A stretch of DNA of 64,000 bases from Paludisphaera mucosa (GTDB lineage Bacteria > Planctomycetota > Planctomycetia > Isosphaerales > Isosphaeraceae): NCBI RefSeq assembly GCF_029589435.1, contig NZ_JARRAG010000002.1:3038001-3102000 (forward strand), in the 5' to 3' direction. How positions within the stretch are numbered: the first letter of the stretch is position 1; each line of letters opens with the position of its first letter. Of this stretch, positions 11,290 to 20,978 are shown in pieces. Position numbers and translations under genes: made by a program. Below the pieces are notes generated by a model, which was given only the letters and a program-made list of their open reading frames with translations, made no database searches and had not been told where the DNA came from.

Positions 11290-12750
11290 TCAGTGAATGT
11301 AACGAATCCGCCGCGGATCGGGAATCCAGTATAGGGACCGGCCGAACACCTCCAGGGCGACGACCCGGCCGGGCAGGTGGACCAGGAACGGCTTGCCCAG
11401 GAACAGCTCCCGGGGCACGACCGGGCCCTGCGTCCAGAATCGCGAGTCGTTCGACACCGGGCTGTTGTCGCCCAGGACGAAGTACTCGCCCTCGCCCAGC
11501 CGGTACGGCTCGAGAATCCCGTTGGGGCGGTGATGGGCGACGCCCAGCGAGCTGGTGTAGTGGACGTCGCGGTAGATCCGCAGCTCGGGGACGGCCACCG
11601 CGCCCCCGCGTACGCCGATCGATACGGGCGACTCGTCGTTCCAGGGCGAGTCCGTGGGGTCGTCGTAATCGAGCGGCTCGAACAGGAGCGAACCGTCGAT
11701 CGCGACCAGCAGCCGGCCGTCGAACAACGACGCCTCGATCGTCCGCAGGCCGTCGCCTCCCGCGGCGGCGGCCAGGGGATTGGCGAGCAGGAAGGTCTTC
11801 CGGGGCATGCCGTTGCGCAGGACTTCGACGGGATCTTCCGTGCGGGTCGGGATACGGACGATGAAACGATCGCCGCCCGAGCGGAGGCTCAGGGCCAACG
11901 AGTCGACGCCCGGCCCCACCCGAACGCGGGCCTCCAGGCCGACGTCGCGCACGGCGTTGTCGGAACGGCCCTCACCGCCGTTGTAGCCATAGTAGTCGCG
12001 GATCGGGGCGTAGCGGTTGAGGGACGGGTCCCAGTTGCGGTAGACCAGCCAGTCGTCGGCGTCAGCCGCGCCGGCGACGGGCTCGTGGCGGAAGCCGTCC
12101 GGCCCCTGACTCCAGCCGCTGGGCTCGGCGTGCAGCGAAGCGCCCCGTCGGAACGCCCAGCGCGGGAAGCGCTCGGAGTCGGCCGGCGGATAGCGGCCGT
12201 CGTGGACGAGCATCCGCATGCCGCGGACGTCCTCCAGGTTCTTGCGCGCGACCACGCCGTCGACCCAGACGTCCCCCTTGGCCACCCGGATCGACTCGCC
12301 GGGAAGGCCCACCACGCGCTTGACGTACGCCTGCGACGGGTCGCCGGGGTAGTGGAAGACGGCGACCTCCCAGCGCTCGGGGGCGCGGAAGTCGTACAGG
12401 AACTTCTGGACCAGCACGCGGTCGCCGTTGCAGGGGACGACCGGCTCGTCGTCGAAGCCGGCGCGGCCGCAGTTGGGGCAGACGGGCCGGGCGGGCGGGG
12501 CCTCCTCGTCGAGGCCGACGTCGAAGGGATACTTGCAGTTCGGGCAGGTCAGCTCGCGGTGATGGCCCAGCAGGGTGGGCGCCATCGACCCGGTGGGGAC
12601 GACGTAGGCCTCGGCCGAGAAGGTCCGGAAGAGCAGGACGCCGATGCAGAGGGCCACCAGCAGCTCCACCGTCTGGCGGGCGACCCCGGCCGCGGGCGGG
12701 TCGTCGCCCTCGGCGGGCTCGGGCATCGGCGACGGCGGGAGCGTGTCCAT
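11290..12750 (-). CDS. lepB: Type I signal peptidase, enlarged, with inserted zinc-ribbon motif (copy 2)
   Basis: This 486-residue paralogue of the adjacent signal peptidase has the same order of parts. A membrane segment (ELLVALCIGVLLFRTF) precedes Ser55 in VPTGSMAPTL. Cys pairs CPNC at 69-72 and CPNC at 91-94 follow, then GDRVLV and Lys144 in AYVKRVVGLPGE. A long insertion containing a beta-rich segment (LEARVRVGPGVDSLALSLRS, TIEASLFDGRLLVAIDGSLL) comes before GDNSPVSNDSR at 427. Both catalytic residues are present, so both copies should be active. It lies 66 bp before copy 1 and 81 bp after lepA; the lepA-lepB pairing is common in bacteria. Tandem duplication with later divergence is the simplest origin. 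Confidence 0.92.
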   Translation of the reverse strand: MDTLPPSPMPEPAEGDDPPAAGVARQTVELLVALCIGVLLFRTFSAEAYVVPTGSMAPTLLGHHRELTCPNCKYPFDVGLDEEAPPARPVCPNCGRAGFDDEPVVPCNGDRVLVQKFLYDFRAPERWEVAVFHYPGDPSQAYVKRVVGLPGESIRVAKGDVWVDGVVARKNLEDVRGMRMLVHDGRYPPADSERFPRWAFRRGASLHAEPSGWSQGPDGFRHEPVAGAADADDWLVYRNWDPSLNRYAPIRDYYGYNGGEGRSDNAVRDVGLEARVRVGPGVDSLALSLRSGGDRFIVRIPTRTEDPVEVLRNGMPRKTFLLANPLAAAAGGDGLRTIEASLFDGRLLVAIDGSLLFEPLDYDDPTDSPWNDESPVSIGVRGGAVAVPELRIYRDVHYTSSLGVAHHRPNGILEPYRLGEGEYFVLGDNSPVSNDSRFWTQGPVVPRELFLGKPFLVHLPGRVVALEVFGRSLYWIPDPRRIRYIH

Positions 12751-12831
12751 GGCTGATCGTCCGCTATCGGGTTCGGGCGCCGGGCTCGACCGCGGGCGCC
12801 GAGGGGACGCGGAGCACGCTCGGTCCGGGGC

Positions 12832-14637
12832 TCAATCCTCGGAATCGTCGAGGACCGACAGGAAGGCTTCCTGCGAGATCTCGACGTTCCCCACCTGCTT
12901 CATACGCTTCTTGCCCTCTTTTTGCTTTTCCAGGAGCTTCCGCTTTCGCGAAATGTCGCCGCCGTAGCACTTGGCGGTGACGTTCTTCCGCAGCGCCGAG
13001 ATGGTCTCGCGGGCCACGACCCGGCTGCCGATGGCGGCCTGGATGGCCACCTCGAACTGGTGGCGGTCGATCTCGGCCCGCAGCTTCTTGACCAGCTTCC
13101 GGCCGCGACGGTCGGCGTGCGCCCGGTGGACGACGATCGAGAGGGCGTCGACCTTCTGGCCGGCGACCAGAATGTCGAGCCGGCAGAGGTCGTCGGCGTG
13201 GAAGCCGATCAACTCGTAGTCCATCGTCCCGTAGCCGCGGGTCGCGCTCTTGAGCTTGTCGTAGAGGTCGTAGATCATCTCGGCGAGCGGCAGCTCGTAC
13301 GTCAGGATCGCCCGCGCGCTCGAGAGATATTCGGTCTTGATGTAGGTGCCGCGGCGATCCTCGCATAGCTGCATGATCGCGCCGATGGCGTCGGTCGGCA
13401 GGATGAAGTTGATCTTGGCGATGGGCTCGCGGAACTCCTCGATCTCGCCGGGGTCCGGGATCCGGGTCGGGTTCGAGATGTGGAGCGTCTCGCCCTTCTT
13501 GGTCAGGATCTCGTAGGTCACGTTGGGCGCGGTCTGGACGAGGGCGAGGTTGCTCTCGCGTTCCAGCCGCTGCTGGACGATCTCCATGTGGAGCATGCCC
13601 AGGAAGCCGCAGCGGAAGCCGAAGCCGAGGGCGTCCGACGTCTCGGGCTCGAACGTGAAGCTGCTGTCGTTGAGGGCGAGCTTCTGGAGCGCGGTGCGGA
13701 GGTCGTCGAACTGGTTGTGCGAGGCCGGGAAGAGGCCGCAGAAGACGACCTGCACGGGCTCCTGGTAGCCCGGGAGGCTCTCCGTCGCCGGGTTGGGGAC
13801 CTGGGTGACGGTGTCGCCGACGCGGACGTCGGAGAGCTTCTTGATGTTGGCGACGACGTAGCCGACCTGGCCGACCCCCAGCTCGTCGCAGGCGATCTCG
13901 CGGGGTCGGAACCGGCCCAGGCCGATGACCTCGAAGTCGGTCCCCTCGGCCATCAGGCGGATCTTCTGGCCCACCTTGAGCACGCCGTCGACGACCCGGA
14001 CGTAGACGACGACGCCCTGGAAGTCGCTGAACTTCGAGTCGAAGATGAGGGCCCGCAGGGGCTTGGACGGATCGCCCGAGGGCGGCGGCACGCGCTCGAT
14101 GATGGCCCGGAAGAGGTCGGGGACGCCGGCCCCGGTCTTGCCGCTGACCGAGAGGACCTCGCTGGGGTCGATCCCCAGCGTGGTCATGATCTCTTCCTTG
14201 ATCTCGTCGGGCCGGGCCGCCTGCATGTCGATCTTGTTGAGCGCGGGGACGATCGTCAGGTCGTTGCCCACCGCGAGGTAGGCGTTGGCGACCGTCTGGG
14301 CCTGGACGCCCTGGGTGGCGTCGACGAGGAGGATGGCGCCCTCGCAGGCGGCGAGGCTCCGCGAGACCTCGTAGTGGAAGTCGACGTGCCCGGGGGTGTC
14401 GATCAGGTTCAGCTCGTAGTTGCGGCCGTCGAGGACGTAGTTGATCGCCACGGCGCGGGCCTTGATGGTGATCCCCCGCTCCCGCTCCAGGTCCATGTCG
14501 TCGAGGAGTTGCTCGCGGAACTCGCGCTGGCTGATGGCCCCCGACTGCAAAAGGAGCTGGTCGGCCAGGGTGCTCTTGCCGTGGTCGATGTGGGCGACGA
14601 TGGAGAAATTGCGGATGTACTTGGGATCGAAGGCCAT
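12832..14637 (-). CDS. lepA: Elongation factor 4 (LepA)
   Basis: This 601-residue translational GTPase acts on ribosomes under stress (back-translocation/initiation quality). The G1 motif is AHIDHGKSTLADQLL, followed by RERGITIKARAVAINY (G2), DTPGHVDFHYEVSRSLAACE (G3) and PALNKIDMQAA (G4). The LepA-specific C-terminal domain follows, with GYGTMDYELIGF, RAHADRRGRKLVKKL and AKCYGGDISRKRKLLEKQKE. Length equals the family norm. It heads a minus-strand run with the two signal peptidases and the LptB-like ATPase, linking translation to protein and envelope export. Confidence 0.97.
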   Translation of the reverse strand: MAFDPKYIRNFSIVAHIDHGKSTLADQLLLQSGAISQREFREQLLDDMDLERERGITIKARAVAINYVLDGRNYELNLIDTPGHVDFHYEVSRSLAACEGAILLVDATQGVQAQTVANAYLAVGNDLTIVPALNKIDMQAARPDEIKEEIMTTLGIDPSEVLSVSGKTGAGVPDLFRAIIERVPPPSGDPSKPLRALIFDSKFSDFQGVVVYVRVVDGVLKVGQKIRLMAEGTDFEVIGLGRFRPREIACDELGVGQVGYVVANIKKLSDVRVGDTVTQVPNPATESLPGYQEPVQVVFCGLFPASHNQFDDLRTALQKLALNDSSFTFEPETSDALGFGFRCGFLGMLHMEIVQQRLERESNLALVQTAPNVTYEILTKKGETLHISNPTRIPDPGEIEEFREPIAKINFILPTDAIGAIMQLCEDRRGTYIKTEYLSSARAILTYELPLAEMIYDLYDKLKSATRGYGTMDYELIGFHADDLCRLDILVAGQKVDALSIVVHRAHADRRGRKLVKKLRAEIDRHQFEVAIQAAIGSRVVARETISALRKNVTAKCYGGDISRKRKLLEKQKEGKKRMKQVGNVEISQEAFLSVLDDSED

Positions 14638-14993
14638 AGGTCAGGTCCGATGACGTGGATCGGTCGTCCCGAACGCGATGTGCGTCGGTCTTCGTCGTCC
14701 ATGCGGAGCGGAGAGGGGGTCGTCGCGGCGGAGCGCCTTCGCGGCCGTTCGAGGAGGTTTCGGCGAGCGGCCCTCGCCGCGTCCGGGGGTGGTTTCGGAG
14801 TCTCGACCCCTTGCGACGTGGATCGTTCCGGTAGAGGGCCCTCTCGTGAATGATTATATTGGGTGGACGGCGTGGCGAGAAGTCGGCTTATGCGGACTCC
14901 CCCGGAACGTCGCCCCGGTTCCGGCGCCCGTCAGGCCTGCTCTCCGTCGAATCGGGCGGGCCGCCGGGGGCCATTTCTCTAGCAGGTGCGGCC
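14638..14993. other. Intergenic region between divergent lepA and FIST genes
   Basis: This 356-bp spacer has no believable gene. It must carry the promoter of the lepA operon and that of the FIST gene. A -10-like TATATT stands at 14855-14860 in an otherwise GC-rich stretch on the plus strand, but no convincing -35 lies 16-18 bp upstream. No strong hairpin was seen. Confidence 0.45.
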
Positions 14994-16172
14994 ATGAAAT
15001 GCGTCTCGGCCCTCTCCACGGCCCGGAGCGCCAGCACGGCGTTCCACCAGATCCTCGAGCGCCTGGACGCCGAGCCGGGCTCGGACGCCGACCCCGATCC
15101 GGCCGACCTGACCCTGATCTTCAGCTCGCGGCACCACGCCGCCGTGCTTGGCAAGCTCTCGCAGGCGTTCCTCGAGCAGGGCCGCACCCGGCACGTCCTG
15201 GGCTGCACCGGCGAGTCGATCGTCGGCGACGAGCAGGAGGTCGAAAACAAGCCGGCGCTCGCCGTCTGGTCGCTGCACCACTCGGCCGCCGAGATCCAGG
15301 CCGTGCGGTTCGACCCCGGCGGCGGCTCGCTCAGGCAGTCGCTGGCGTCGCTTGAAAAGCCTTCCGAGTCGACCCTGATCCTCTTAGCCGACCCCTTCAC
15401 GTTCGGCGTCAACGACCTCCTCAAGATCGCCAACGAGGACCTCGTCGGGCTGAAGATCCTGGGCGGGATGGCCAGCGCGGGCAACGAGCCCGGCTCGAAC
15501 CGGCTCCTGCTCGACGGCGAGGCGTTCACCGACGGCGCCGTCGCGCTGAGGATCTCGGGGCCGATCGCCGTCCGGACGGTCGTCAGCCAGGGCTGCCGGC
15601 CCATCGGCCGCACCCTGCTCGTCACCAAGGCCGAGCAGAACATCATCCGCGAGCTGGGCCGCCGTCCGGCCCTGGAGGCGCTCCGCGAAATCTTCCGCGA
15701 CCTGCCCGAGGAGGACGTCGACAAGGTGAAGGAAGGCCTGCACATCGGCCGGGTCATCAACGAGTACCAGGAGTCGTTCCACCGCGGCGACTTCCTCGTC
15801 CGCAACGTCGTGGGGGCGGAGGAGTCGGGAGCGATCCAGATCAACGACCTGATCCGCGTCGGCCAGACCGTCCAGTTCCACGTCCGCGACGCCGAGACCG
15901 CCGACGAGGACCTGCGCGAGAGCCTCGCCCGCCGGCCCAAGGGGGACGAGGGGGGGACGGTCCCGGTGGGGGCCCTGCTCTTCTCGTGCAACGGCCGGGG
16001 CACGCGGCTGTTCGACGTGCCGAACCACGACGTCGCGACGATCCGCGAGGTCCTCGGCCCGATCCCGGTCGCGGGCTTCTTCGCCATGGGCGAGCTGGGC
16101 CCGATCGGCGGCCAGAACTTCATGCACGGCTTCACCGCCAGCGTCGCCGTGTTCGAGCAGCCCGTCGCCTGA
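14994..16172 (+). CDS. FIST N- and C-domain signal-transduction protein
   Basis: This 392-residue soluble protein contains FIST N and FIST C domains, a sensory pair thought to bind small ligands such as amino acids. The N-domain shows LTLIFSSRHHAAVLGKL, VLGCTGESIVG and LADPFTFGVNDLL. The C-domain shows VVSQGCRPIGRTLLVTKAEQ, LVRNVVGAEESGAIQINDL and LLFSCNGRGTRLF, ending with FFAMGELGPIGG. The ATG at 14994 (MKCVSALSTARSAS) is chosen because the protein becomes coherent there; the frame is open to 14850. No kinase or cyclase partner lies beside it, so its output is unknown. Confidence 0.88.
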   Translation: MKCVSALSTARSASTAFHQILERLDAEPGSDADPDPADLTLIFSSRHHAAVLGKLSQAFLEQGRTRHVLGCTGESIVGDEQEVENKPALAVWSLHHSAAEIQAVRFDPGGGSLRQSLASLEKPSESTLILLADPFTFGVNDLLKIANEDLVGLKILGGMASAGNEPGSNRLLLDGEAFTDGAVALRISGPIAVRTVVSQGCRPIGRTLLVTKAEQNIIRELGRRPALEALREIFRDLPEEDVDKVKEGLHIGRVINEYQESFHRGDFLVRNVVGAEESGAIQINDLIRVGQTVQFHVRDAETADEDLRESLARRPKGDEGGTVPVGALLFSCNGRGTRLFDVPNHDVATIREVLGPIPVAGFFAMGELGPIGGQNFMHGFTASVAVFEQPVA

Positions 16173-16190
16173 ACCCGTCCTGGCGATTCG

Positions 16191-16532
16191 TCATCGCGGA
16201 CGAGAACCCTCGACGATCGGCGGGGTCCACCCCGCAGGGGGGGAAAGCGGACTCAGCGGTACCGGGCCCCAGGGATGCGCCGCAGCCTGCTCGAATTCGC
16301 GCGACAGGAATTCGTGCCATCGCGCCATCCTCAAACTCGCAGGATTCCACTCGGCTTCTTCCCGAAACCCCTTCGCGAGGACCGCATGGCCCCCGGCGAC
16401 CGCACGGTAATTGGCGGATCGCCCCGCGGTAATTCGCTTCCACCGATCGGTGGCGACGAAGATGACGATGGCCGCCACCTCGACGGCGAGGACCATGCGA
16501 AAAACGGTGATCCGAACGCGAATCCGGCGCAT
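16191..16532 (-). CDS. Small membrane-anchored hypothetical protein
   Basis: This 113-residue protein starts MRRIRVRITVF, has one transmembrane helix (MVLAVEVAAIVIFVAT), then WKRI and a soluble tail rich in Ala, His and Glu that includes HAVLAKGFREEAEWN and RMARWHEFLSREFEQAA. The basic N-terminus, single helix and helical region are a pattern common in planctomycete small proteins of unknown role. A GAGGGGGG tract just upstream supports the ATG at 16532, although the frame is open to 16766. It is convergent with the FIST gene (18 bp apart) and divergent from icd. Function unknown. Confidence 0.6.
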   Translation of the reverse strand: MRRIRVRITVFRMVLAVEVAAIVIFVATDRWKRITAGRSANYRAVAGGHAVLAKGFREEAEWNPASLRMARWHEFLSREFEQAAAHPWGPVPLSPLSPPAGWTPPIVEGSRPR

Positions 16533-16790
16533 CCATCCCCCCCTCGCGAAGTCCGAACGGAGGCGTAAGCGTAGCCATCCGATCGTACCCTCGGACGGGC
16601 CTCTGCGCCACCGGCGGACCGCGCCGGCCCTTGCCGACCCCGGTCGATTCTGCCATGATCGACCGGCCTGGCGGCCCCGCCCCGCGACCCGGGGCGACGC
16701 GGCCCCCGGCCGAGATCCAGCGTCCCGGGCGCGCGACCCCAAGTCGCCGCGGCGGGCGGTCACCACGAGTCCACGTCAGGAGAGAGTTTC

Positions 16791-18089
16791 ATGGCGAGCC
16801 CGAAAGCCGAGGCTCCGGCGGGTGGAGAGAAGATCACGATCCGGGACGGAAAGCTGACCGTCCCGGACTCCCCGATCATCCCGTTCATCGAGGGCGACGG
16901 CACCGGCCCGGACATCTGGCGCGCCAGCGTCCGCGTCTTCGACGCGGCGGTGGAGAAGGCGTACGGCGGCAAGAAGCAGATCAAGTGGATGGAGGTCTAC
17001 GCCGGCGGCAAGGCCCACTCCCTGCTCAACACCTGGCTCCCCGACGAGACCGTCGAGGCCTTCCGCGAGTACCTGGTCGGCATCAAGGGGCCGCTCACCA
17101 CGCCCATCGGCGGCGGCATCCGCTCGCTCAACGTGGCCCTCCGGCAGCTCCTCGACCTCTACGTCTGCCTCCGCCCGGTGCGCTGGTTCAAGGGCGTCCC
17201 CTCGCCCGTGAAGCACCCCGAGAAGGTCGACATGGTGATCTTCCGCGAGAACACCGAGGACGTGTACTCCGGGGTCGAGTTCGAGGCCGGCTCGGCCGAC
17301 GTCAAGAAGCTCCTCGACTTCATCAAGGCGGAGTTCCCCTCCGCGTACAAGAAGATCCGCTTCCCCGAGACCTCGGGCGTCGGCATCAAGCCGGTCTCCA
17401 GCGAGGGGAGCGAGCGGCTCATCCGGTCGGCCATCGAATACGCGATCGCCAACGGCCGAAAGAGCCTCACGCTCGTCCACAAGGGGAACATCATGAAGTT
17501 CACCGAGGGGGCGTTCCGCAACTACGGATACGCCCTCGCCGAGCGAGAGTTCGCCGGGCAGACCTACACCTGGGACCAGTGGGAGCGGACCAAGGCCGCC
17601 CAGGGCGAGGCCGCGGCCAACGCCGAGCAGAAGGCGGCGCTCGACTCGGGCAAGATCCTGATCAAGGACGCCATCGCCGACATCGTGCTCCAGCAGGTCC
17701 TCACCCGGCCGACCGACTTCGACGTCATCGCCACGATGAACCTCAACGGCGACTACCTCTCCGACGCCCTGGCCGCCCAGGTCGGCGGCATCGGCATCGC
17801 TCCGGGCGGCAACATCAACTACCTCACCGGCCACGCCGTGTTCGAGGCCACCCACGGCACGGCCCCCAAGTACGCCGACCTCGACCAGGTGAATCCCGGC
17901 TCGGTCGTCCTCTCGGGCGAGATGATGTTCCGCTACATGGGCTGGACCGAGGCGGCCGACCTGATCATCAAGGGCATGGACGGCGCGATCGACCAGAAGA
18001 CCGTCACCTACGACTTCGCCCGCCTCATGGACGGCGCGAAGCAGGTCAAGTGCAGCGAGTTCGCCACGGCGGTCATCTCCAAGATGTGA
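16791..18089 (+). CDS. icd: Isocitrate dehydrogenase (NADP-type)
   Basis: This 432-residue enzyme decarboxylates isocitrate to 2-oxoglutarate in the TCA cycle. The substrate loop [17 protein letters not shown] carries the Ser that is phosphorylated in E. coli Icd. [36 protein letters not shown] and [10 protein letters not shown] are all conserved. The cofactor segment [11 protein letters not shown] keeps the Lys-Tyr pair that selects NADP in the E. coli enzyme, and [18 protein letters not shown] follows. The ATG at 16791 has a GGAGAG upstream. The gene stands alone, about 15 kb from sucCD. Confidence 0.96.
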   Translation: MASPKAEAPAGGEKITIRDGKLTVPDSPIIPFIEGDGTGPDIWRASVRVFDAAVEKAYGGKKQIKWMEVYAGGKAHSLLNTWLPDETVEAFREYLVGIKGPLTTPIGGGIRSLNVALRQLLDLYVCLRPVRWFKGVPSPVKHPEKVDMVIFRENTEDVYSGVEFEAGSADVKKLLDFIKAEFPSAYKKIRFPETSGVGIKPVSSEGSERLIRSAIEYAIANGRKSLTLVHKGNIMKFTEGAFRNYGYALAEREFAGQTYTWDQWERTKAAQGEAAANAEQKAALDSGKILIKDAIADIVLQQVLTRPTDFDVIATMNLNGDYLSDALAAQVGGIGIAPGGNINYLTGHAVFEATHGTAPKYADLDQVNPGSVVLSGEMMFRYMGWTEAADLIIKGMDGAIDQKTVTYDFARLMDGAKQVKCSEFATAVISKM

Positions 18090-18156
18090 GCCTCGGCCAG
18101 GGCGGGGGCGTGCGGCGACGGGCGCCCCCCGGCCCGACTCGGAGACGCCGGCGATC

Positions 18157-19317
18157 ATGCGCGTGACCCTCGTCACCGAAACCTTCCCGCCCCAGGTCAA
18201 CGGCGTCTCGCGCACCCTCGGCGAGCTGGCGAGGCGACTGGGCGAGCGCGGCGACGCCGTCCAGCTCGTCTACCCCGACTACGGCGACCGCCCCGACCCG
18301 CCCCACGCCTGCCGGGTGGGGTCGATCAGCCTTCCTTTCTACAAGGAGCTGCGGCTCCCCCTGCCCCCCTTCGGCCGGACCCACCGCGCGATCGACGCCT
18401 TCCGGCCCGACGTCGTCCACGTCGCGACCGAGGCCTTCCTGGGCCTCAGCGTGCTCCGCCACGCCTCCCGCCGCTCGATCCCGATCGTCTCCAGCTTCCA
18501 CACCAACTTCGACCAGTACAGCCATCATTACGGCGTCGGCTGGGCGCGCTCGCTGATCTGGCGCTATCTCCGCTGGTTCCACAACCGGACGCTGGAAACC
18601 TACGTCCCCTCGCGCACGACCATCGCCCAGCTCGAAGGCCGGGGCTTCGATCGCCTCGTGCTCTGGCCCCGCGGCGTCGATTGCACGTTCTTTCGTCCCG
18701 ACCGGCCGGGCCGGACCGCCGTGCGCGAGACTTACGGTTGGAGCCCCGACGACGTCGTCCTGACCTACGTCAGCCGGATCGCGCCCGAGAAAAACGTCGC
18801 TTACCTCGCCGAGGCCTTCGCCCTCGTCGCGGCCCGCCGCCCGGACGTCCGCATCCTGTTCGTCGGCGACGGCCCCTCGCGCGGGGACCTGGAGGCGCGA
18901 ATGGGCGGCATCGCCCGTTTCGCCGGCTACCGCGTGGGCGACGAGCTGGCCGACCACTACGCGGCCGGCGACGTCTTCGCGTTCACCAGCACGACCGAGA
19001 CGTTCGGCAACGTGGTCCTGGAGGCGATGGCCTCGGGCCTCCCCGTCGTCGCGCTCCGCGCGGGGGGCGTGGGCGAGATCGTCCGCGACGACGACACCGG
19101 CCTGCTCGTCGACCCCGAGGCGCCGCCGCAGGTCTTCGCCGAGGCGCTGATCAAACTCGTCGACCAGGACCAGCTTCGCGGCCGGCTGGCCCGGTCCGCC
19201 CGGTCGTACGCCGAATCCCAGAGCTGGGACGCGATCATGGACGGCCTCCGCGATCGCTACGCGGGCGTCATCGCCCAGGGCCGGGACCTCCGCGAGCCGG
19301 CCCCGACAGCTCCCTGA
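18157..19317 (+). CDS. Glycosyltransferase family 4 (MgtA-like alpha-mannosyltransferase)
   Basis: This 386-residue GT-B enzyme begins MRVTLVTETFPPQVNGVSRT, a start shared by GDP-mannose-dependent mannosyltransferases and SQD2/MgtA-type GT4 enzymes. The donor site shows YVSRIAPEKNVAYLAEAF, ILFVGDGPSRGDLEARM, and the EX7E motif in TETFGNVVLEAMASGLPVV. It likely adds a sugar to a lipid or glycan at the cytoplasmic face of the inner membrane. Its last 50 bp overlap the convergent GT39-like gene. The acceptor is unknown. Confidence 0.9.
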   Translation: MRVTLVTETFPPQVNGVSRTLGELARRLGERGDAVQLVYPDYGDRPDPPHACRVGSISLPFYKELRLPLPPFGRTHRAIDAFRPDVVHVATEAFLGLSVLRHASRRSIPIVSSFHTNFDQYSHHYGVGWARSLIWRYLRWFHNRTLETYVPSRTTIAQLEGRGFDRLVLWPRGVDCTFFRPDRPGRTAVRETYGWSPDDVVLTYVSRIAPEKNVAYLAEAFALVAARRPDVRILFVGDGPSRGDLEARMGGIARFAGYRVGDELADHYAAGDVFAFTSTTETFGNVVLEAMASGLPVVALRAGGVGEIVRDDDTGLLVDPEAPPQVFAEALIKLVDQDQLRGRLARSARSYAESQSWDAIMDGLRDRYAGVIAQGRDLREPAPTAP

Positions 19318-20965
19318 GCGGACCGGCCGTCCCGGGGCCGTCGAAGTTCTCGAACGCGGCGTAGCGATCTTTCGCCACCCACAGTCCCAGGCCGTTCGCG
19401 CTCGGGACGAGCCGCGAGGGCAGGTAGTTCTCGAACAGGAACGACCGCAGCGCGGGGAACGGCGGGTAGCCGGCGAAAATCAGGGCCGGCCGCTTCGCAC
19501 GCAGGTCGGCCATGATCTCGGCCACCCGTGGCGTGATCAGGGGATGATCGCGGTCGGCGTAATCGCGCAAGAGGTTGTCCGTGAACAGGTGCCGGCTCGC
19601 TCCGTCGAGCTGGCCGTAGAAGAAGAGCGGACTCTGCCATCCCCAGATGTAGAGCCTCGGGTCGTCGAACACCCCCTTGCGACGGCCCAGCTCCTTGCCG
19701 AGCGCCCGCAGGACGACCCACTGGCCCCCCCCCTTGTAGCGGACCGTCAAATCCTGCGGCGGACGGAGCAGGTAGTCGCGGACCTGCAGGAACGTCGTCC
19801 CGAGCGTCGCCGCGACGATCGCGACGGCCCCGGCCAGCTCGACGATCCGGCCCCTGCCGCCCAGGGCCGCGAAGCTGTCCCCCGCCGTGATCGCCAGGAC
19901 GAGCGCCAGGCCGGGCGTCGGCAGCAGGTAGTAGTGCGGCCAGTACATGCCGGGGAGGACGACCTCGGCGATCGCCGCGACGGTCCATCCCGCGACCAGC
20001 CGGCGCTTCGGCGAGGTCGTCGGCGCGAAGGCGACGTGCGCCAGGCAGGCAGGCGTCATCAGCCAGAGGGGCCAGCTCCCCCGCCCCCACCAGACCAGGT
20101 AGTCGGTCTTGCCGAATGGCCAGGGGAGCGTCCCCTGGGGGTCGGCGTTCCCGGTGAGCCAGCGGATCCAGGCCGTGGGGGCGCCCGGCTCGGGCGCGAC
20201 GTCCGTCGCCATCGCCCGACCGAAGCGGACGATGTCGTCGTAGGCCGACGTCCCCGCCCCCTGCACCAGCAGCACCCCCGCCGCCGCCGCCAGCGTGAAG
20301 CCGAGGCCGAGCCCCAGCCAGCCGACGGCCTTGATCCGATCCCGTGTCGGCCGGATCGCCAGCGCCGCGACGTACACGGCCAACGGCAGGACCGCCACCT
20401 GCTTCACCAGCGTCGCCGCCCCCAGCGCCGCCCCTGCGAGCGCGAAAGGCCAGGCATTCCCCCGATCCCAGCCCAGGACCATCAGCCCGAGCGAGGCGAC
20501 CGAGAAGAAGTTCATGAGGTGTTCGAGGTTCGAGCCGTTGCCGAACAGGTAGGGATCGGTGCTGAGGATCGCATACAGGAAGGCCGCCAGCCCGCCGGCG
20601 ACGGGCCCGGAGAGACTCACGCCGATCCACCAGACGATCGCGATCGTCGCCAGGATGTAGGGGATCGGGAAGAGGCGGATCGCCGTTTCGGAGTAGCCGA
20701 ATAGGGCGATCGGCGTCGCGTACAGCCAGTAACCGAGCGGCGGCTTGTTCTCGGTCAAGTCGCGATACAGGACGTCTCCCGCCAGGATCCGCCGCCCCAT
20801 GTGGGCGTAGATCGCCTCGTCGCAGTCGAGCGGCTCCGACGGACCCGTCGCCGTCGGCCAGGCCCGCAGCCCGGTCGCCTCGACGACCGTCGGCGCGAAG
20901 GTGTAGGCGCGATACCAGACGTCGAAGATCAGGACGGCGATCAGGAGCAGGATCGATTTGCGCAT
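19268..20965 (-). CDS. Polytopic glycosyltransferase, GT39/ArnT-like
   Basis: This 565-residue membrane protein has about ten hydrophobic helices. The first periplasmic loop carries PLDCDEAIYAHMGRRILAGD, followed by LTENKPPLGYWLYA. This matches the Asp-Glu catalytic loop of dolichyl/undecaprenyl-phosphate-mannose-dependent (PMT_2/ArnT) transferases. The C-terminal 120 residues form a soluble domain (PRLYIWGWQSPLFFYGQLD and RPALIFAGYPPFPAL), as in many YfbT/ArnT-like proteins. It would move a lipid-linked sugar to lipid or protein on the outer face of the membrane. Its 3' end overlaps the convergent GT4 gene by 50 bp. Acceptor unknown. Confidence 0.88.
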   Translation of the reverse strand: MRKSILLLIAVLIFDVWYRAYTFAPTVVEATGLRAWPTATGPSEPLDCDEAIYAHMGRRILAGDVLYRDLTENKPPLGYWLYATPIALFGYSETAIRLFPIPYILATIAIVWWIGVSLSGPVAGGLAAFLYAILSTDPYLFGNGSNLEHLMNFFSVASLGLMVLGWDRGNAWPFALAGAALGAATLVKQVAVLPLAVYVAALAIRPTRDRIKAVGWLGLGLGFTLAAAAGVLLVQGAGTSAYDDIVRFGRAMATDVAPEPGAPTAWIRWLTGNADPQGTLPWPFGKTDYLVWWGRGSWPLWLMTPACLAHVAFAPTTSPKRRLVAGWTVAAIAEVVLPGMYWPHYYLLPTPGLALVLAITAGDSFAALGGRGRIVELAGAVAIVAATLGTTFLQVRDYLLRPPQDLTVRYKGGGQWVVLRALGKELGRRKGVFDDPRLYIWGWQSPLFFYGQLDGASRHLFTDNLLRDYADRDHPLITPRVAEIMADLRAKRPALIFAGYPPFPALRSFLFENYLPSRLVPSANGLGLWVAKDRYAAFENFDGPGTAGPLRELSGPARGGPGPGR

Positions 20966-20978
20966 CGCGCGGGGGTCC

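Noticed and set aside
18090-18156. A GC-rich hairpin after icd.
   Set aside because: There is no T-run, and such GC-rich pairing is common by chance in this DNA.
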